Assembly (NCBI GenBank): GCA_036012905.1
Contig: DASCQF010000041.1
Span: 16,650-80,649 of the forward strand
Direction: 5' to 3'
Length of the DNA: 64,000 nucleotides
Origin: NP936 sp002726085
GTDB taxonomy: Bacteria > Acidobacteriota > Vicinamibacteria > Vicinamibacterales > UBA8438
Shown: positions 7,691 to 14,735 of the stretch, one piece after another
Position numbering within the stretch: the first letter of the stretch is position 1
How the letters are laid out: each line of letters begins with the position of its first letter
Notes under the pieces: generated by a model
What the model saw: the letters and a program-made list of their open reading frames with translations, nothing else
Database searches by the model: none
Told to the model about the DNA's origin: nothing
Program-made: the position numbers and the translations under genes

Positions 7691-8254
7691 ATGGAAGGCC
7701 TGATTCTCCTCCTCGGACTGGCGATCTGGCTCGGGGCGACCTACAGCCGCTTCGCCAAGCTGCGTCAGCTCATCCGCCAGAGTTGGGTTGACATCGACGT
7801 TGAACTCAAGCGGCGCCACGAACTCATTCCCAATCTGGTCTCGACCGCCGAGGGATACGTCACCAACGAGCGGGAGCTGTTCACGCGCGTCTCCGAGCTG
7901 CTGGATCAATCCGCGGCTCGCCACGCTAGCGCGGCCTCCCAGGCGGAAGACGAGTCGGATCTGATGCACGAGATGCGCGGGCTCTTCGCCGTCGTCGAAG
8001 GCTATCCCGAGCTCAAGGCGAACGCCCAGTTTCTGACGCTGCAGGCGCAGCTGGCTGAAACCGAAGACCGACTTGCTGCCGCCAGCGGTCTCTTCAACGG
8101 CAAGGTGCGTGCTATGAACCTGCTGCGCGAGGGTTTTCCGTCGGGTATCGTTGGCTCGATGTTCGGCTTCGGAGCAAACAGCCTCTTCGAGCTGGACATG
8201 ACCGCGCAACGCATCATCCCACGCAGCGTCCCTCTCTCATCATCGGATCCGTGA
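7691..8254 (+). CDS. lemA: LemA family membrane protein
   Basis: From the ATG at 7691 the product is 187 residues. It has one N-terminal membrane segment (MEGLILLLGLAIWLGATY), then the LemA signature: tyrosine-containing linker, IRQSWVDIDVELKRRHELIP and NLVSTAEGYVTNERELF, and later ETEDRLAAASGLFNGKVRAMN. LemA proteins have a short N-out tail and a helical cytoplasmic domain; their role is poorly defined and often linked to envelope stress or a neighbouring peptidase (HtpX) or TPM-domain protein. No such partner is adjacent here. The end of the protein departs from the common LemA ending. An upstream in-frame ATG at 7631 adds 20 unconserved residues and is not preferred. It is convergent with the outer-membrane barrel gene. 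Confidence 0.8.
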   Translation: MEGLILLLGLAIWLGATYSRFAKLRQLIRQSWVDIDVELKRRHELIPNLVSTAEGYVTNERELFTRVSELLDQSAARHASAASQAEDESDLMHEMRGLFAVVEGYPELKANAQFLTLQAQLAETEDRLAAASGLFNGKVRAMNLLREGFPSGIVGSMFGFGANSLFELDMTAQRIIPRSVPLSSSDP

Positions 8255-8279
8255 GCCCACCAGATATTCCTAGCAAACG

Positions 8280-8345
8280 ACGCGGCTACCAGGCGGGCTG
8301 TGGCCGAAGAAGAAATGCCGCCAAGCGGGCGCCTCGCCCGGCCAC
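8280..8345. repeat. Dispersed element between convergent genes (copy A)
   Basis: The 91-nt gap between lemA and the barrel gene contains CCAGGCGGGCTGTGGCC (8289-8305), then GAAGAAGAAATGCCGC, then GCGGGCGCCTCGCC. The same blocks in the same order occur at 26224-26336, also between two convergent genes. The GC-rich inverted segments could form RNA structure and end transcription from both sides. Confidence 0.4.
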
Positions 8346-9539
8346 CTAGAAGAACCAGCTGAGGGAAATGTACCCGGTAACGGAGGAGAGGCCGAACTCG
8401 GAGGGTAGCGGGCGCGCCAGCGTCACCGTGTCGTCGCCGACGCCAAAATACAGGCCGGCGGCGACGGAGACGGCGGCGGAAGCCGAGTAGGCGACGCTCG
8501 GGGAGATCAGCGCGCTCCGGTCGTTGAGATTCCAGAGCCCCAGTCCGGCCAGGCTCCACAGCGGGTGGAGCTGATAGGAGGCTTGCAGCACAATCTCGTC
8601 CCGGCCCAGCACCTGGAACTCGCCCCGGTGGAACGCCTCGGAGAGGACAACGGCGAGATACTCGGCCGGCCCGGCCGCGGCGAGGTTGTCGCGCTGATAC
8701 TCGGCGACCAGGAACAGATCCTTCCCGCCGACCTGCAAGATACGGTCGACTCCGGTCGTCGCCCGAAAGAGCCGGACGCCGTCGACCTCGCGCAGCACGC
8801 CCTCACCTCGGACAGCCCAAGCGCCGAGACCGCCGGCGAAACCCAGCGCCACCGCGCGGTCGCCATACAGCGAGCCGCCCCAGGCCGAGAGCTCCCAGTT
8901 CCCCACCGTCGTCAACCCTCGAGCCAACGCTGTGACCTCTTCACCGACCTCGGTCCGGCTGGGGCGGAACACGACGTCGATCTGGCTCAACGGGCCTGGA
9001 TAGATCCGTGCCCGTAGCGCGTCGACCCCGCCTCGAAACTGGCGGAACGGATCGGCCGGGTTGAACGGCAGGAAGGGATCGGCCGGGGTAAAGAAGAGGG
9101 TCGTGCCCCACGACACCGCCTGTCGGCCCGCGGTGAGCTCGACAGCGCCGGCCGGGCTCCAGGAGACCGCCAGCCGGTCGAATCGATGACGCCAGACGAC
9201 GTGGTCGTCCTCGTGCAACGTCGTGCCGAGGTCGATCCATTCGCCGCCACTTGGGACGATGCCCAGCCCGAACCCAGCGCTCGCAGCGCGCTGCCGCAGG
9301 GTCACCGCGTGCTCGTAGGCCACCTCGAACGCCAGCGGTCCGAGGCTGGGATTGGTCGAGAGGCGAAAGCGATTGAACCCGGCGAGATTCGAGTTGCTGA
9401 AGTCGGTCGCACCGCTGAACAGCGGCACGGTCTGGAGGTAGCCAGTGAGCCAGGTGGTCTGCGCCACGGCCGGAATCGCGCCCAGCCCGACAAGACAGAC
9501 GGCCCAGAGCGCGACTACCCGCGGCAGCGGCGGCATCAT
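8346..9539 (-). CDS. Outer-membrane beta-barrel protein of an ABC/Lol-like cassette
   Basis: A 397-residue protein with a Sec signal (about residues 1-26, ending AIPAVAQ). The body is rich in alternating aromatic strands, and the C-terminus ends ...SLSWFF with a terminal Phe, as expected for Bam-dependent outer-membrane barrels. No family could be named with confidence; the central part (GRQAVSWGTTLFFTPADPF) resembles DUF1302-like or alginate-export-like barrels. Its ATG overlaps the stop of the ABC ATPase gene (ATGA), so it is translationally coupled. It is the last gene of a TetR-headed operon. Inferred role: outer-membrane endpoint or receptor for whatever the ABC and LolA-like proteins move. 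A longer frame reaching 10271 is a shadow over the ATPase gene. Confidence 0.75.
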   Translation of the reverse strand: MMPPLPRVVALWAVCLVGLGAIPAVAQTTWLTGYLQTVPLFSGATDFSNSNLAGFNRFRLSTNPSLGPLAFEVAYEHAVTLRQRAASAGFGLGIVPSGGEWIDLGTTLHEDDHVVWRHRFDRLAVSWSPAGAVELTAGRQAVSWGTTLFFTPADPFLPFNPADPFRQFRGGVDALRARIYPGPLSQIDVVFRPSRTEVGEEVTALARGLTTVGNWELSAWGGSLYGDRAVALGFAGGLGAWAVRGEGVLREVDGVRLFRATTGVDRILQVGGKDLFLVAEYQRDNLAAAGPAEYLAVVLSEAFHRGEFQVLGRDEIVLQASYQLHPLWSLAGLGLWNLNDRSALISPSVAYSASAAVSVAAGLYFGVGDDTVTLARPLPSEFGLSSVTGYISLSWFF

Positions 9540-10240
9540 CCCGCCCGGGTCTCGTCCGAGTCGACCCGGCCGTCGACCATCCGCACCAGCCGACGCGACC
9601 GGTCCATGACACGCTGGTCGTGGGTAGCGAACACAAAGGTCACCCCGAGATCGCGGTTCAGCTCGGCCATGACCTCGAGCAGCGCCGCGCTCGCGGTCGA
9701 GTCGAGGTTGGCGGTCGGCTCGTCGGCGAGCACCAGCGCCGGCCGGCTCGCCACGGCCCGCACCACGGCCACCCGCTGCTGCTGCCCGCCCGAGAGCTTC
9801 CCGGGCCGTCGGTCCTCGAGCCCGGTCATGCCGGTCCGCTCGAACAGCTCGGAGATACGCTCGCGACGCTGGGCCGGGTCGACCCCCTGCAGCAGCATCG
9901 GGAACTCCGCGTTCTCCAGCGCGGTCAGCACCGGCAGCAGGTTGTAAGCCTGAAAGATGAACCCGACCTGCTCGAGTCGGAGCTGGGCGAGCTCCTGATT
10001 CGACATCTCGCTGACCTCGTTCCCGGCCACCCACACCTGACCTTGCGTCGGCCGTGTCAGCCCGCCGATCACGTTCAGCAGCGTGGTCTTGCCGGAGCCG
10101 GACGGTCCCGCCAGTGCGGTGAACTCGCCCGCCTCGACCGTCAGAGAAACGTCCTGAACCGCATGAACCTCTTCGGCCTCCTGCTGAAAGGTCTTCCAGA
10201 CACTTTCGGTGCGCACGGCCGGTGTGTGGGAATTCGTCAT
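9536..10240 (-). CDS. LolD/MacB-type ABC transporter ATPase
   Basis: A 234-residue nucleotide-binding subunit with Walker A GPSGSGKT (45-52), a Q-loop in FIFQAYNLLP, signature LSGGQQQR (149-156), Walker B LVLADEPTANLD and the switch His in FATHD. Sequence and length match the LolD/MacB/FtsE clade, whose members drive mechanotransmission through FtsX-type permeases rather than classical transport. The two permease genes lie immediately upstream in the operon; the barrel gene overlaps its 3' end by four bases. It probably powers extraction or movement of an envelope lipid or lipoprotein. The subgroup call rests on context as well as motifs. Confidence 0.9.
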   Translation of the reverse strand: MTNSHTPAVRTESVWKTFQQEAEEVHAVQDVSLTVEAGEFTALAGPSGSGKTTLLNVIGGLTRPTQGQVWVAGNEVSEMSNQELAQLRLEQVGFIFQAYNLLPVLTALENAEFPMLLQGVDPAQRRERISELFERTGMTGLEDRRPGKLSGGQQQRVAVVRAVASRPALVLADEPTANLDSTASAALLEVMAELNRDLGVTFVFATHDQRVMDRSRRLVRMVDGRVDSDETRAG

Positions 10241-10288
10241 GTGCGTGCCAGAGACCTGACCAACGAGACAATGCTCCCCGGCTTTTCC

Positions 10289-10320
10289 CGTCTCCTGCTT
10301 CCTGTCTCCTGTCTCCTTCT
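10289..10320. repeat. Heptad repeat array (GGAGACA type) between permease and ATPase genes
   Basis: On the minus strand the sequence reads AGGAGACAGGAGACAGGAAG and then CAGGAGACGGG, within the 82-nt spacer between a permease stop (10323) and the ATPase start (10240). It is the only sizeable gap in an otherwise tightly packed operon. Confidence 0.6.
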
Positions 10321-10322
10321 GC

Positions 10323-11615
10323 TTATCGCTCGAACTTCATCGCCTCGGCGACATCGAGGCGTGCCGCCCGCACCGCCGGGTAGACCGACGCAATGACACC
10401 GATCGCGAGAATGAACGTCAGCACCTGCGCGACCCGCATCGTTCGGAACACGGGCACCATGACCGGGTCTATGACCACGCCGGAGAAGGTCATGTCCTCG
10501 CCCATGAGCGCCGAGAAGTCGAGCCCGTCTCCAAAGAAATACCAGGTGGCGAGCATGCCGAGGGCGACGCCGACGAACCCGCTGACCGCCGTGAGGGTGA
10601 GGCCCTCGACCAGCACGATCGTCCCGGTCTGTCCGGGGGTCAGCCCTAGCGCTCGCAGCACCCCGAACTCCCGATGACGATTCAGCACCGACATGAGCAC
10701 GGTGTTCACGATGCCGAACGCGATGATCAGGAAAAGGATGCCGAAGACAAGATAGTTCCCGAAGTCGTCGATGGCGATTGCGGCGGCGAGCGCCGGATTC
10801 GCCTCGCGCCACCCCATCACCCGGGCCTCGCCGCGCCCGACCGGGTCCCTCAGGGTCGCTTCCAGTTGCGCGGAAACGTCGGCCACGACCCCGCTATCGG
10901 ATAGCACCACACCGACGTTGGTGACATCCGCCCCCGAGCCGAGCCATTCCCCTGCCGTCGTGAGCGGCATGTGCACCACTGCCTGGTCGATCTCCGGTAC
11001 TCCGCTCTCGAAGATGCCGACCACCCGCAACAGCTGCGCCGCGATCTCCTGGTGGGCATCCTGTGCCTGGACAACGACGCGAGACCCGAGCCGCAGCTCG
11101 AGGCTGGCGGCGAGCCCCACGCCGATGTAGACGGCGAGCCGATCGTCCGGCTCGAGATACCGCCCGTCGACGACCTGGTCGTCGAGCGTGCTGAACCGAG
11201 CCTCGTCCAGTGGGTCGACCGCCAGCACCTGGGCCGGGCGCGCTCCGGCCGCCGAGCTGGCCAGACCGTTGATACTCAAGCGAGCCGACGTGGCGACCAC
11301 GTGGGGCGCGATCTCCGGCGCGGCCAGCGCCCGACCGACCTCGTCACGCACGAGGGTGCCGAGACGGTCCTCGATCTTGCGGCTACGCCGGAACTCCGGG
11401 TGCTCGACGGTGACGTGCCCGCTAGAGGTCCGGATGCCCGATTCGATCCAGTTCTCGTGGGTTCCGTCGCCCAGCGCGAACGAGAAGATAAGCAGCGCCC
11501 CGCCCAGTACCATCATCACCGACGTGAGCACCGTTCGCCTCAACTGGCGGCGGAGGTTGCGCAGCGCCAGCACCGCGATGACACCTGCCTGGCCTGAAGG
11601 TCGTCGAGTGGTCAT
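10323..11615 (-). CDS. FtsX/MacB-like ABC permease (second of pair)
   Basis: A 430-residue permease with one N-terminal membrane helix (about 28-50), a large periplasmic MacB-type core (about 55-280) and three C-terminal helices including FGILFLIIAFGIVNTVLMSV and the end FILAIGVIASVYPA. The cytoplasmic segment NRHREFGVLRALGLTPGQ is the usual ATPase-coupling loop of LolC/LolE/MacB. It starts 3 nt after the first permease stops. Two non-identical permeases plus one ATPase resemble LolCDE. The LolA-like carrier gene upstream supports an envelope lipid or lipoprotein shuttle. Confidence 0.88.
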   Translation of the reverse strand: MTTRRPSGQAGVIAVLALRNLRRQLRRTVLTSVMMVLGGALLIFSFALGDGTHENWIESGIRTSSGHVTVEHPEFRRSRKIEDRLGTLVRDEVGRALAAPEIAPHVVATSARLSINGLASSAAGARPAQVLAVDPLDEARFSTLDDQVVDGRYLEPDDRLAVYIGVGLAASLELRLGSRVVVQAQDAHQEIAAQLLRVVGIFESGVPEIDQAVVHMPLTTAGEWLGSGADVTNVGVVLSDSGVVADVSAQLEATLRDPVGRGEARVMGWREANPALAAAIAIDDFGNYLVFGILFLIIAFGIVNTVLMSVLNRHREFGVLRALGLTPGQTGTIVLVEGLTLTAVSGFVGVALGMLATWYFFGDGLDFSALMGEDMTFSGVVIDPVMVPVFRTMRVAQVLTFILAIGVIASVYPAVRAARLDVAEAMKFER

Positions 11616-11618
11616 GGG

Positions 11619-12878
11619 TCAGAGGCCGGCCAGCGTGTCGGCCGGCGGGACTCGAGCAGCGCGCCACGCCGGCAACAGGGAAGCGAGAATCGCGGTCGCG
11701 AAGAGCGCCGCCGCGCTGGCGACCCAGAATCCGGGGTCGTACTCGACCCGCAGGCTCGGTGACAGCAGCGCCCCCATCAGGGTCACGTCGCCCACAGCCC
11801 AGCTCATGTCGGGCGGCGCGGTGTGGAACCAGACCATCAGCGGGAAGGTCAGCCCCGCCCCGAGCGCAAGGCTCAGCACCCCGAGCGCCACCGCCTCGGA
11901 GAACACCACCCGCCGCACCGATCGTGGTGTCGCGCCGAGCGCCAGCATGACCGCGAACTCTCGGCGTCGCTCGTAGGTCGCCATCAGCATCGTGTTCGCG
12001 ACACCGAAAATGGCGATGGCGAACACAACGATGATGATGACGAAGTACATCGACTCACCCAGCGCCACATACTCCACCATCGCCGGATTGAGCGTCGCCC
12101 AGGAGACCACCTCGACCGCCCGGCCGCTGGACGGCAGGGAGTCGGTCAGGCGCGCCGCGGCGGTCTCGGCGATCCACGGGTCGCTGGTCGCCACCGCGAT
12201 CTCGTGGATACGCTCCGGCGGTAATGCCAGCAGGGTCTGGAGATCGGCGATCGGCATCACCGCAAACGTCGCGTCGAGCTCCACCAGACCGGTCCCGAAC
12301 ACCCCGACCAGCGTGAAGAGATCGTTGGCCATCGAGCCATCCGCGGCTGAGGAGACGACCACCAGCTCGTCGCCAACGGCGACGGACAACTGGCGGGCCA
12401 TTTCCTCCCCCACCAGCAGCTCGTTGCGTCCCAACGTAGGCATCCGCCCGATCAGCAACGGGTCGAGAAACCGGCTCAGCGTCAGCTCGCGCGCCGGGTC
12501 GACTCCCATGAACATCCCGGCCGTCGTCGCCTGCCCCGAGCTGATCAGGCCCCCCGCATACACGCGCGGCGCCGCCGCCACGACGGCGGCGTCTGCGTCG
12601 AGCGTGTGGAGCAGCGCCTCGACATCGGTCCCGTCCCGGCCGCCGATCGTGTCGTAGAGGCTTCGCTCCGGTCGGTACTCGGCGTCGTGAATCTCGATTT
12701 GGCCGTTGACGAGCGAGGTCGCGCTCTCGACCATCTCGGCCATGATCCCCTGGGACCAGCCGACGATAAACACGACGGCGAAGAACCCGACCGCAAGTCC
12801 CAGCGCAGTCAGGACCGTACGCTTCCGGTTCCTCCCGAGATTCCGCCAACCGATGCGCGACCAGGGTGACTCGCTCAT
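11619..12878 (-). CDS. FtsX/MacB-like ABC permease (first of pair)
   Basis: A 419-residue paralog of the next gene. It has one N-terminal helix (VLTALGLAVGFFAVVFIVGW), a periplasmic core, and three C-terminal helices with the coupling segment YERRREFAVMLALGATPRSV. The stop of the LolA-like gene and this ATG overlap by four bases (ATGA), so the two are coupled. With the second permease it would form the transmembrane heterodimer of a LolCDE-type machine. Export of something other than lipoproteins cannot be ruled out from sequence. Confidence 0.88.
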   Translation of the reverse strand: MSESPWSRIGWRNLGRNRKRTVLTALGLAVGFFAVVFIVGWSQGIMAEMVESATSLVNGQIEIHDAEYRPERSLYDTIGGRDGTDVEALLHTLDADAAVVAAAPRVYAGGLISSGQATTAGMFMGVDPARELTLSRFLDPLLIGRMPTLGRNELLVGEEMARQLSVAVGDELVVVSSAADGSMANDLFTLVGVFGTGLVELDATFAVMPIADLQTLLALPPERIHEIAVATSDPWIAETAAARLTDSLPSSGRAVEVVSWATLNPAMVEYVALGESMYFVIIIVVFAIAIFGVANTMLMATYERRREFAVMLALGATPRSVRRVVFSEAVALGVLSLALGAGLTFPLMVWFHTAPPDMSWAVGDVTLMGALLSPSLRVEYDPGFWVASAAALFATAILASLLPAWRAARVPPADTLAGL

Positions 12879-13642
12879 CTCCGGCTCTGTAGCATCCGGA
12901 GCGAGAAGAACGACTCGTCGAGACCGATGTCGAACTCCAGCTCCTCGTAGCGAACGGTCGTGCGCTCGCCCGGTTTGTCGGTCGGGCGCATGTCCATCAC
13001 GGCCGGCACCAACCGCCCACCGAACTCGGTGAACTCGCTGTAAGCCATGGTGCGGACCAGCTCACCGTCCTCGTCGTAGTAGCGGGCCCGGAGCGGCATG
13101 TAGTCGCCTTGCCTGACCTCGAACTCGAGATGCCCCCAGATGACCGCCGCCTCCGGCTTCGGCGTGAGTCGGAACTCCCAGAGGTCGCTGCCGTCACGGT
13201 CGCCCTCGAAGGCCACCTCGATGTCGTAGTCCTCGGTGAGCTGACTCTCGCGCACCAGATCGTCGTTGGTGAAGTGCGACCCCATCCAGGCGCCGCCCAT
13301 CATCGACGACGGGATCTTGATGGTGCGATCGACCTTGGGCAGATAGTTCCAGATGTTCTCGTCCGCCATCAGCGTGGCTGTGCCCGCTTCACGGGCCGGC
13401 GCCTCCACCCGGACCAGCGAATAGTCGGTGCCGAGAGACCACATCTCCATCGTGATCTCCCGCTCCCAGTTCTCGGTGACCACTTCCATGATGGCCACAC
13501 CGCGACTCGAATCGCCCCGCATCAGCTGGTCGACCCGATCCATGATCTCGAGTGGATCGGTCTGCGCCGACGCCGCGCCGGCCGTCGCGAGGCACCCGAC
13601 GAGGACCCCGATCAGCGGAAACGTGCTTCCCCAACGTGCCAT
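12875..13642 (-). CDS. LolA-like outer-membrane lipoprotein-sorting family protein
   Basis: A 255-residue secreted protein: a Sec signal (residues 1-26, GAASAQ) then a LolA/LppX-fold domain. The block KIPSSMMGGAWMGSHF followed by TNDDLVRES (about 110-133) is the hallmark of the LolA-like family that often accompanies MMPL or ABC permeases. The C-terminal half has repeated Tyr/Glu-rich strands and ends near FFSLRMLQ. Such proteins bind acyl chains in the periplasm. It overlaps the first permease gene by four bases and follows the TetR gene by 22 nt. A clear Shine-Dalgarno (AGGAGAG) precedes the ATG. It is likely the soluble or tethered carrier between the permeases and the barrel. Confidence 0.85.
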   Translation of the reverse strand: MARWGSTFPLIGVLVGCLATAGAASAQTDPLEIMDRVDQLMRGDSSRGVAIMEVVTENWEREITMEMWSLGTDYSLVRVEAPAREAGTATLMADENIWNYLPKVDRTIKIPSSMMGGAWMGSHFTNDDLVRESQLTEDYDIEVAFEGDRDGSDLWEFRLTPKPEAAVIWGHLEFEVRQGDYMPLRARYYDEDGELVRTMAYSEFTEFGGRLVPAVMDMRPTDKPGERTTVRYEELEFDIGLDESFFSLRMLQSRR

Positions 13643-13664
13643 GGTGTGTTCTCTCCTGCTCTGC

Positions 13665-14399
13665 TCAACCGTTCGCCGCCAGCGGAGCCACGTTGCGGCC
13701 TGTGCGCTGATTCGACCGGTCGAGCCATGCCGTCAGCTGGGTTCGGTCGACCAGCATCAGTGACTCGGGTGAGACGCCCAGCAACCGTGCCACCGCATCG
13801 TTGTAGGCGTCGATGGCCCGCTCGATGCCCGCCCGGGTGTCGGCGTCGGTGCGTCGCGCGGTCAGCAGCAGGACGACGCTCGAGTTGAGGTCCTGGCTCA
13901 GCGCGAACACCATCCGCCCGATCTGCTCCGGATAGCGCGTGGTGAACACGCCCTCCGCACAGCCCTGTTTGATGATGCCGGTCAGCAACGGCGTCAGCCG
14001 CTCCTGGACCGTCGCGAACACTCGTTGCCGGATGGCGGCATTGCCTTCGTGAGACCACATCGGTATCAGGGCGGTCCAAAGCTGGCGCCGTTCGAGCTTC
14101 ATCCGATTTCCCTGGTCGAACAGCGCCCGCAGCTTGTCCAGCGCAGACAGGCTCGGCGCCTGCATGTATCGGTCGAGCTCGCCCACAATCGACGCCCCGA
14201 GGTGGGCGATGAGGCCCTCGACGAGGGCCTGCTTCGACTCGAAGTAGTGATAGAAGGCGCCCTTCGATTGCTCCACGTCGTCGAGCACGTCCTGCACCGT
14301 CATCTGTTCGTAGCCCTTGCGCTCGATCAGCCGCGCGGCCGATTCGAGAAACGAGAGTCGGCGTTGCGCGTGCGCCGTGACGTCTACGGTCCTTGCCAT
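13665..14399 (-). CDS. TetR/AcrR family transcriptional regulator
   Basis: A 244-residue protein with an N-terminal TetR helix-turn-helix (about 10-56, including TVQDVLDDVEQSKGAFYHYF) and a ligand-binding domain in the remainder. It is first in the operon of the LolA-like, permease, ATPase and barrel genes. A palindromic site lies 3-23 nt before the ATG, so it probably represses itself and the cassette. The inducer is unknown; genes it serves suggest a lipid or membrane-active compound. Somewhat longer than the 190-220 usual for the family because of a C-terminal extension with no recognised motif. Confidence 0.9.
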   Translation of the reverse strand: MARTVDVTAHAQRRLSFLESAARLIERKGYEQMTVQDVLDDVEQSKGAFYHYFESKQALVEGLIAHLGASIVGELDRYMQAPSLSALDKLRALFDQGNRMKLERRQLWTALIPMWSHEGNAAIRQRVFATVQERLTPLLTGIIKQGCAEGVFTTRYPEQIGRMVFALSQDLNSSVVLLLTARRTDADTRAGIERAIDAYNDAVARLLGVSPESLMLVDRTQLTAWLDRSNQRTGRNVAPLAANG

Positions 14400-14401
14400 A
14401 A

Positions 14402-14422
14402 ATAAACCAACCGTCGGTTTAT
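14402..14422. promoter_or_regulatory. Predicted TetR-family operator
   Basis: ATAAACC and GGTTTAT form inverted half sites around a 7-nt centre. Inside it, AACCGTCGGTT is itself a perfect 11-bp palindrome. The site abuts the TetR start codon. On the minus strand TTGATG lies just upstream and could be a -35 element, which would place the operator across the promoter spacer. Confidence 0.65.
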
Positions 14423-14735
14423 CATCAAGGACTCGGTCGACGATGTCAAGGCGAGGCTCAGGGAGGCGCGCCCCGCCCGCGGTGCTACTGAAACATGGCG
14501 AGTATCAGGCCCCGGACGGTCGGCACTGGGCTGCTTCCGGTGCGACGAGCTCGACGACTCGCGGCCCGCCCCGGGCGGGCCGTCGCCATGCACTACAATG
14601 GTCTCGTTGGGTGTAACCGCCTGATGGCTACGAACTGTCGAGCCGGCGGAGCGCCTGAAGCCAAAAGGTTTAAGCCTGAAACCCGGACACGGGGGTGGTG
14701 TGTCCACCAGCCTGCGCGGGCATCCCCAAGGTCAA
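14423..14735. other. Intergenic region before ileS, no gene seen
   Basis: This holds the divergent control region of the TetR operon and ileS. TACAAT (14593-14598) is a weak candidate -10 for ileS. A hairpin GGACAC/GTGTCC sits at 14682-14702, about 35 nt before the ileS start. It contains GGGTGGT but not the rest of a T-box motif. No T-box specifier stem was recognised. Confidence 0.35.

Noticed and set aside
8346..10271. A 641-codon minus-strand open frame covering both the ABC ATPase and the barrel gene
   Set aside because: Its first 244 codons are an out-of-frame, Arg/Gly-rich reading of the ATPase gene; the real barrel gene starts at 9539 with a signal peptide.
14682..14735. Possible T-box leader before ileS (hairpin with GGGTGGT)
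   Set aside because: The rest of the T-box sequence and the specifier stem were not found; a short GC-rich hairpin is expected by chance.
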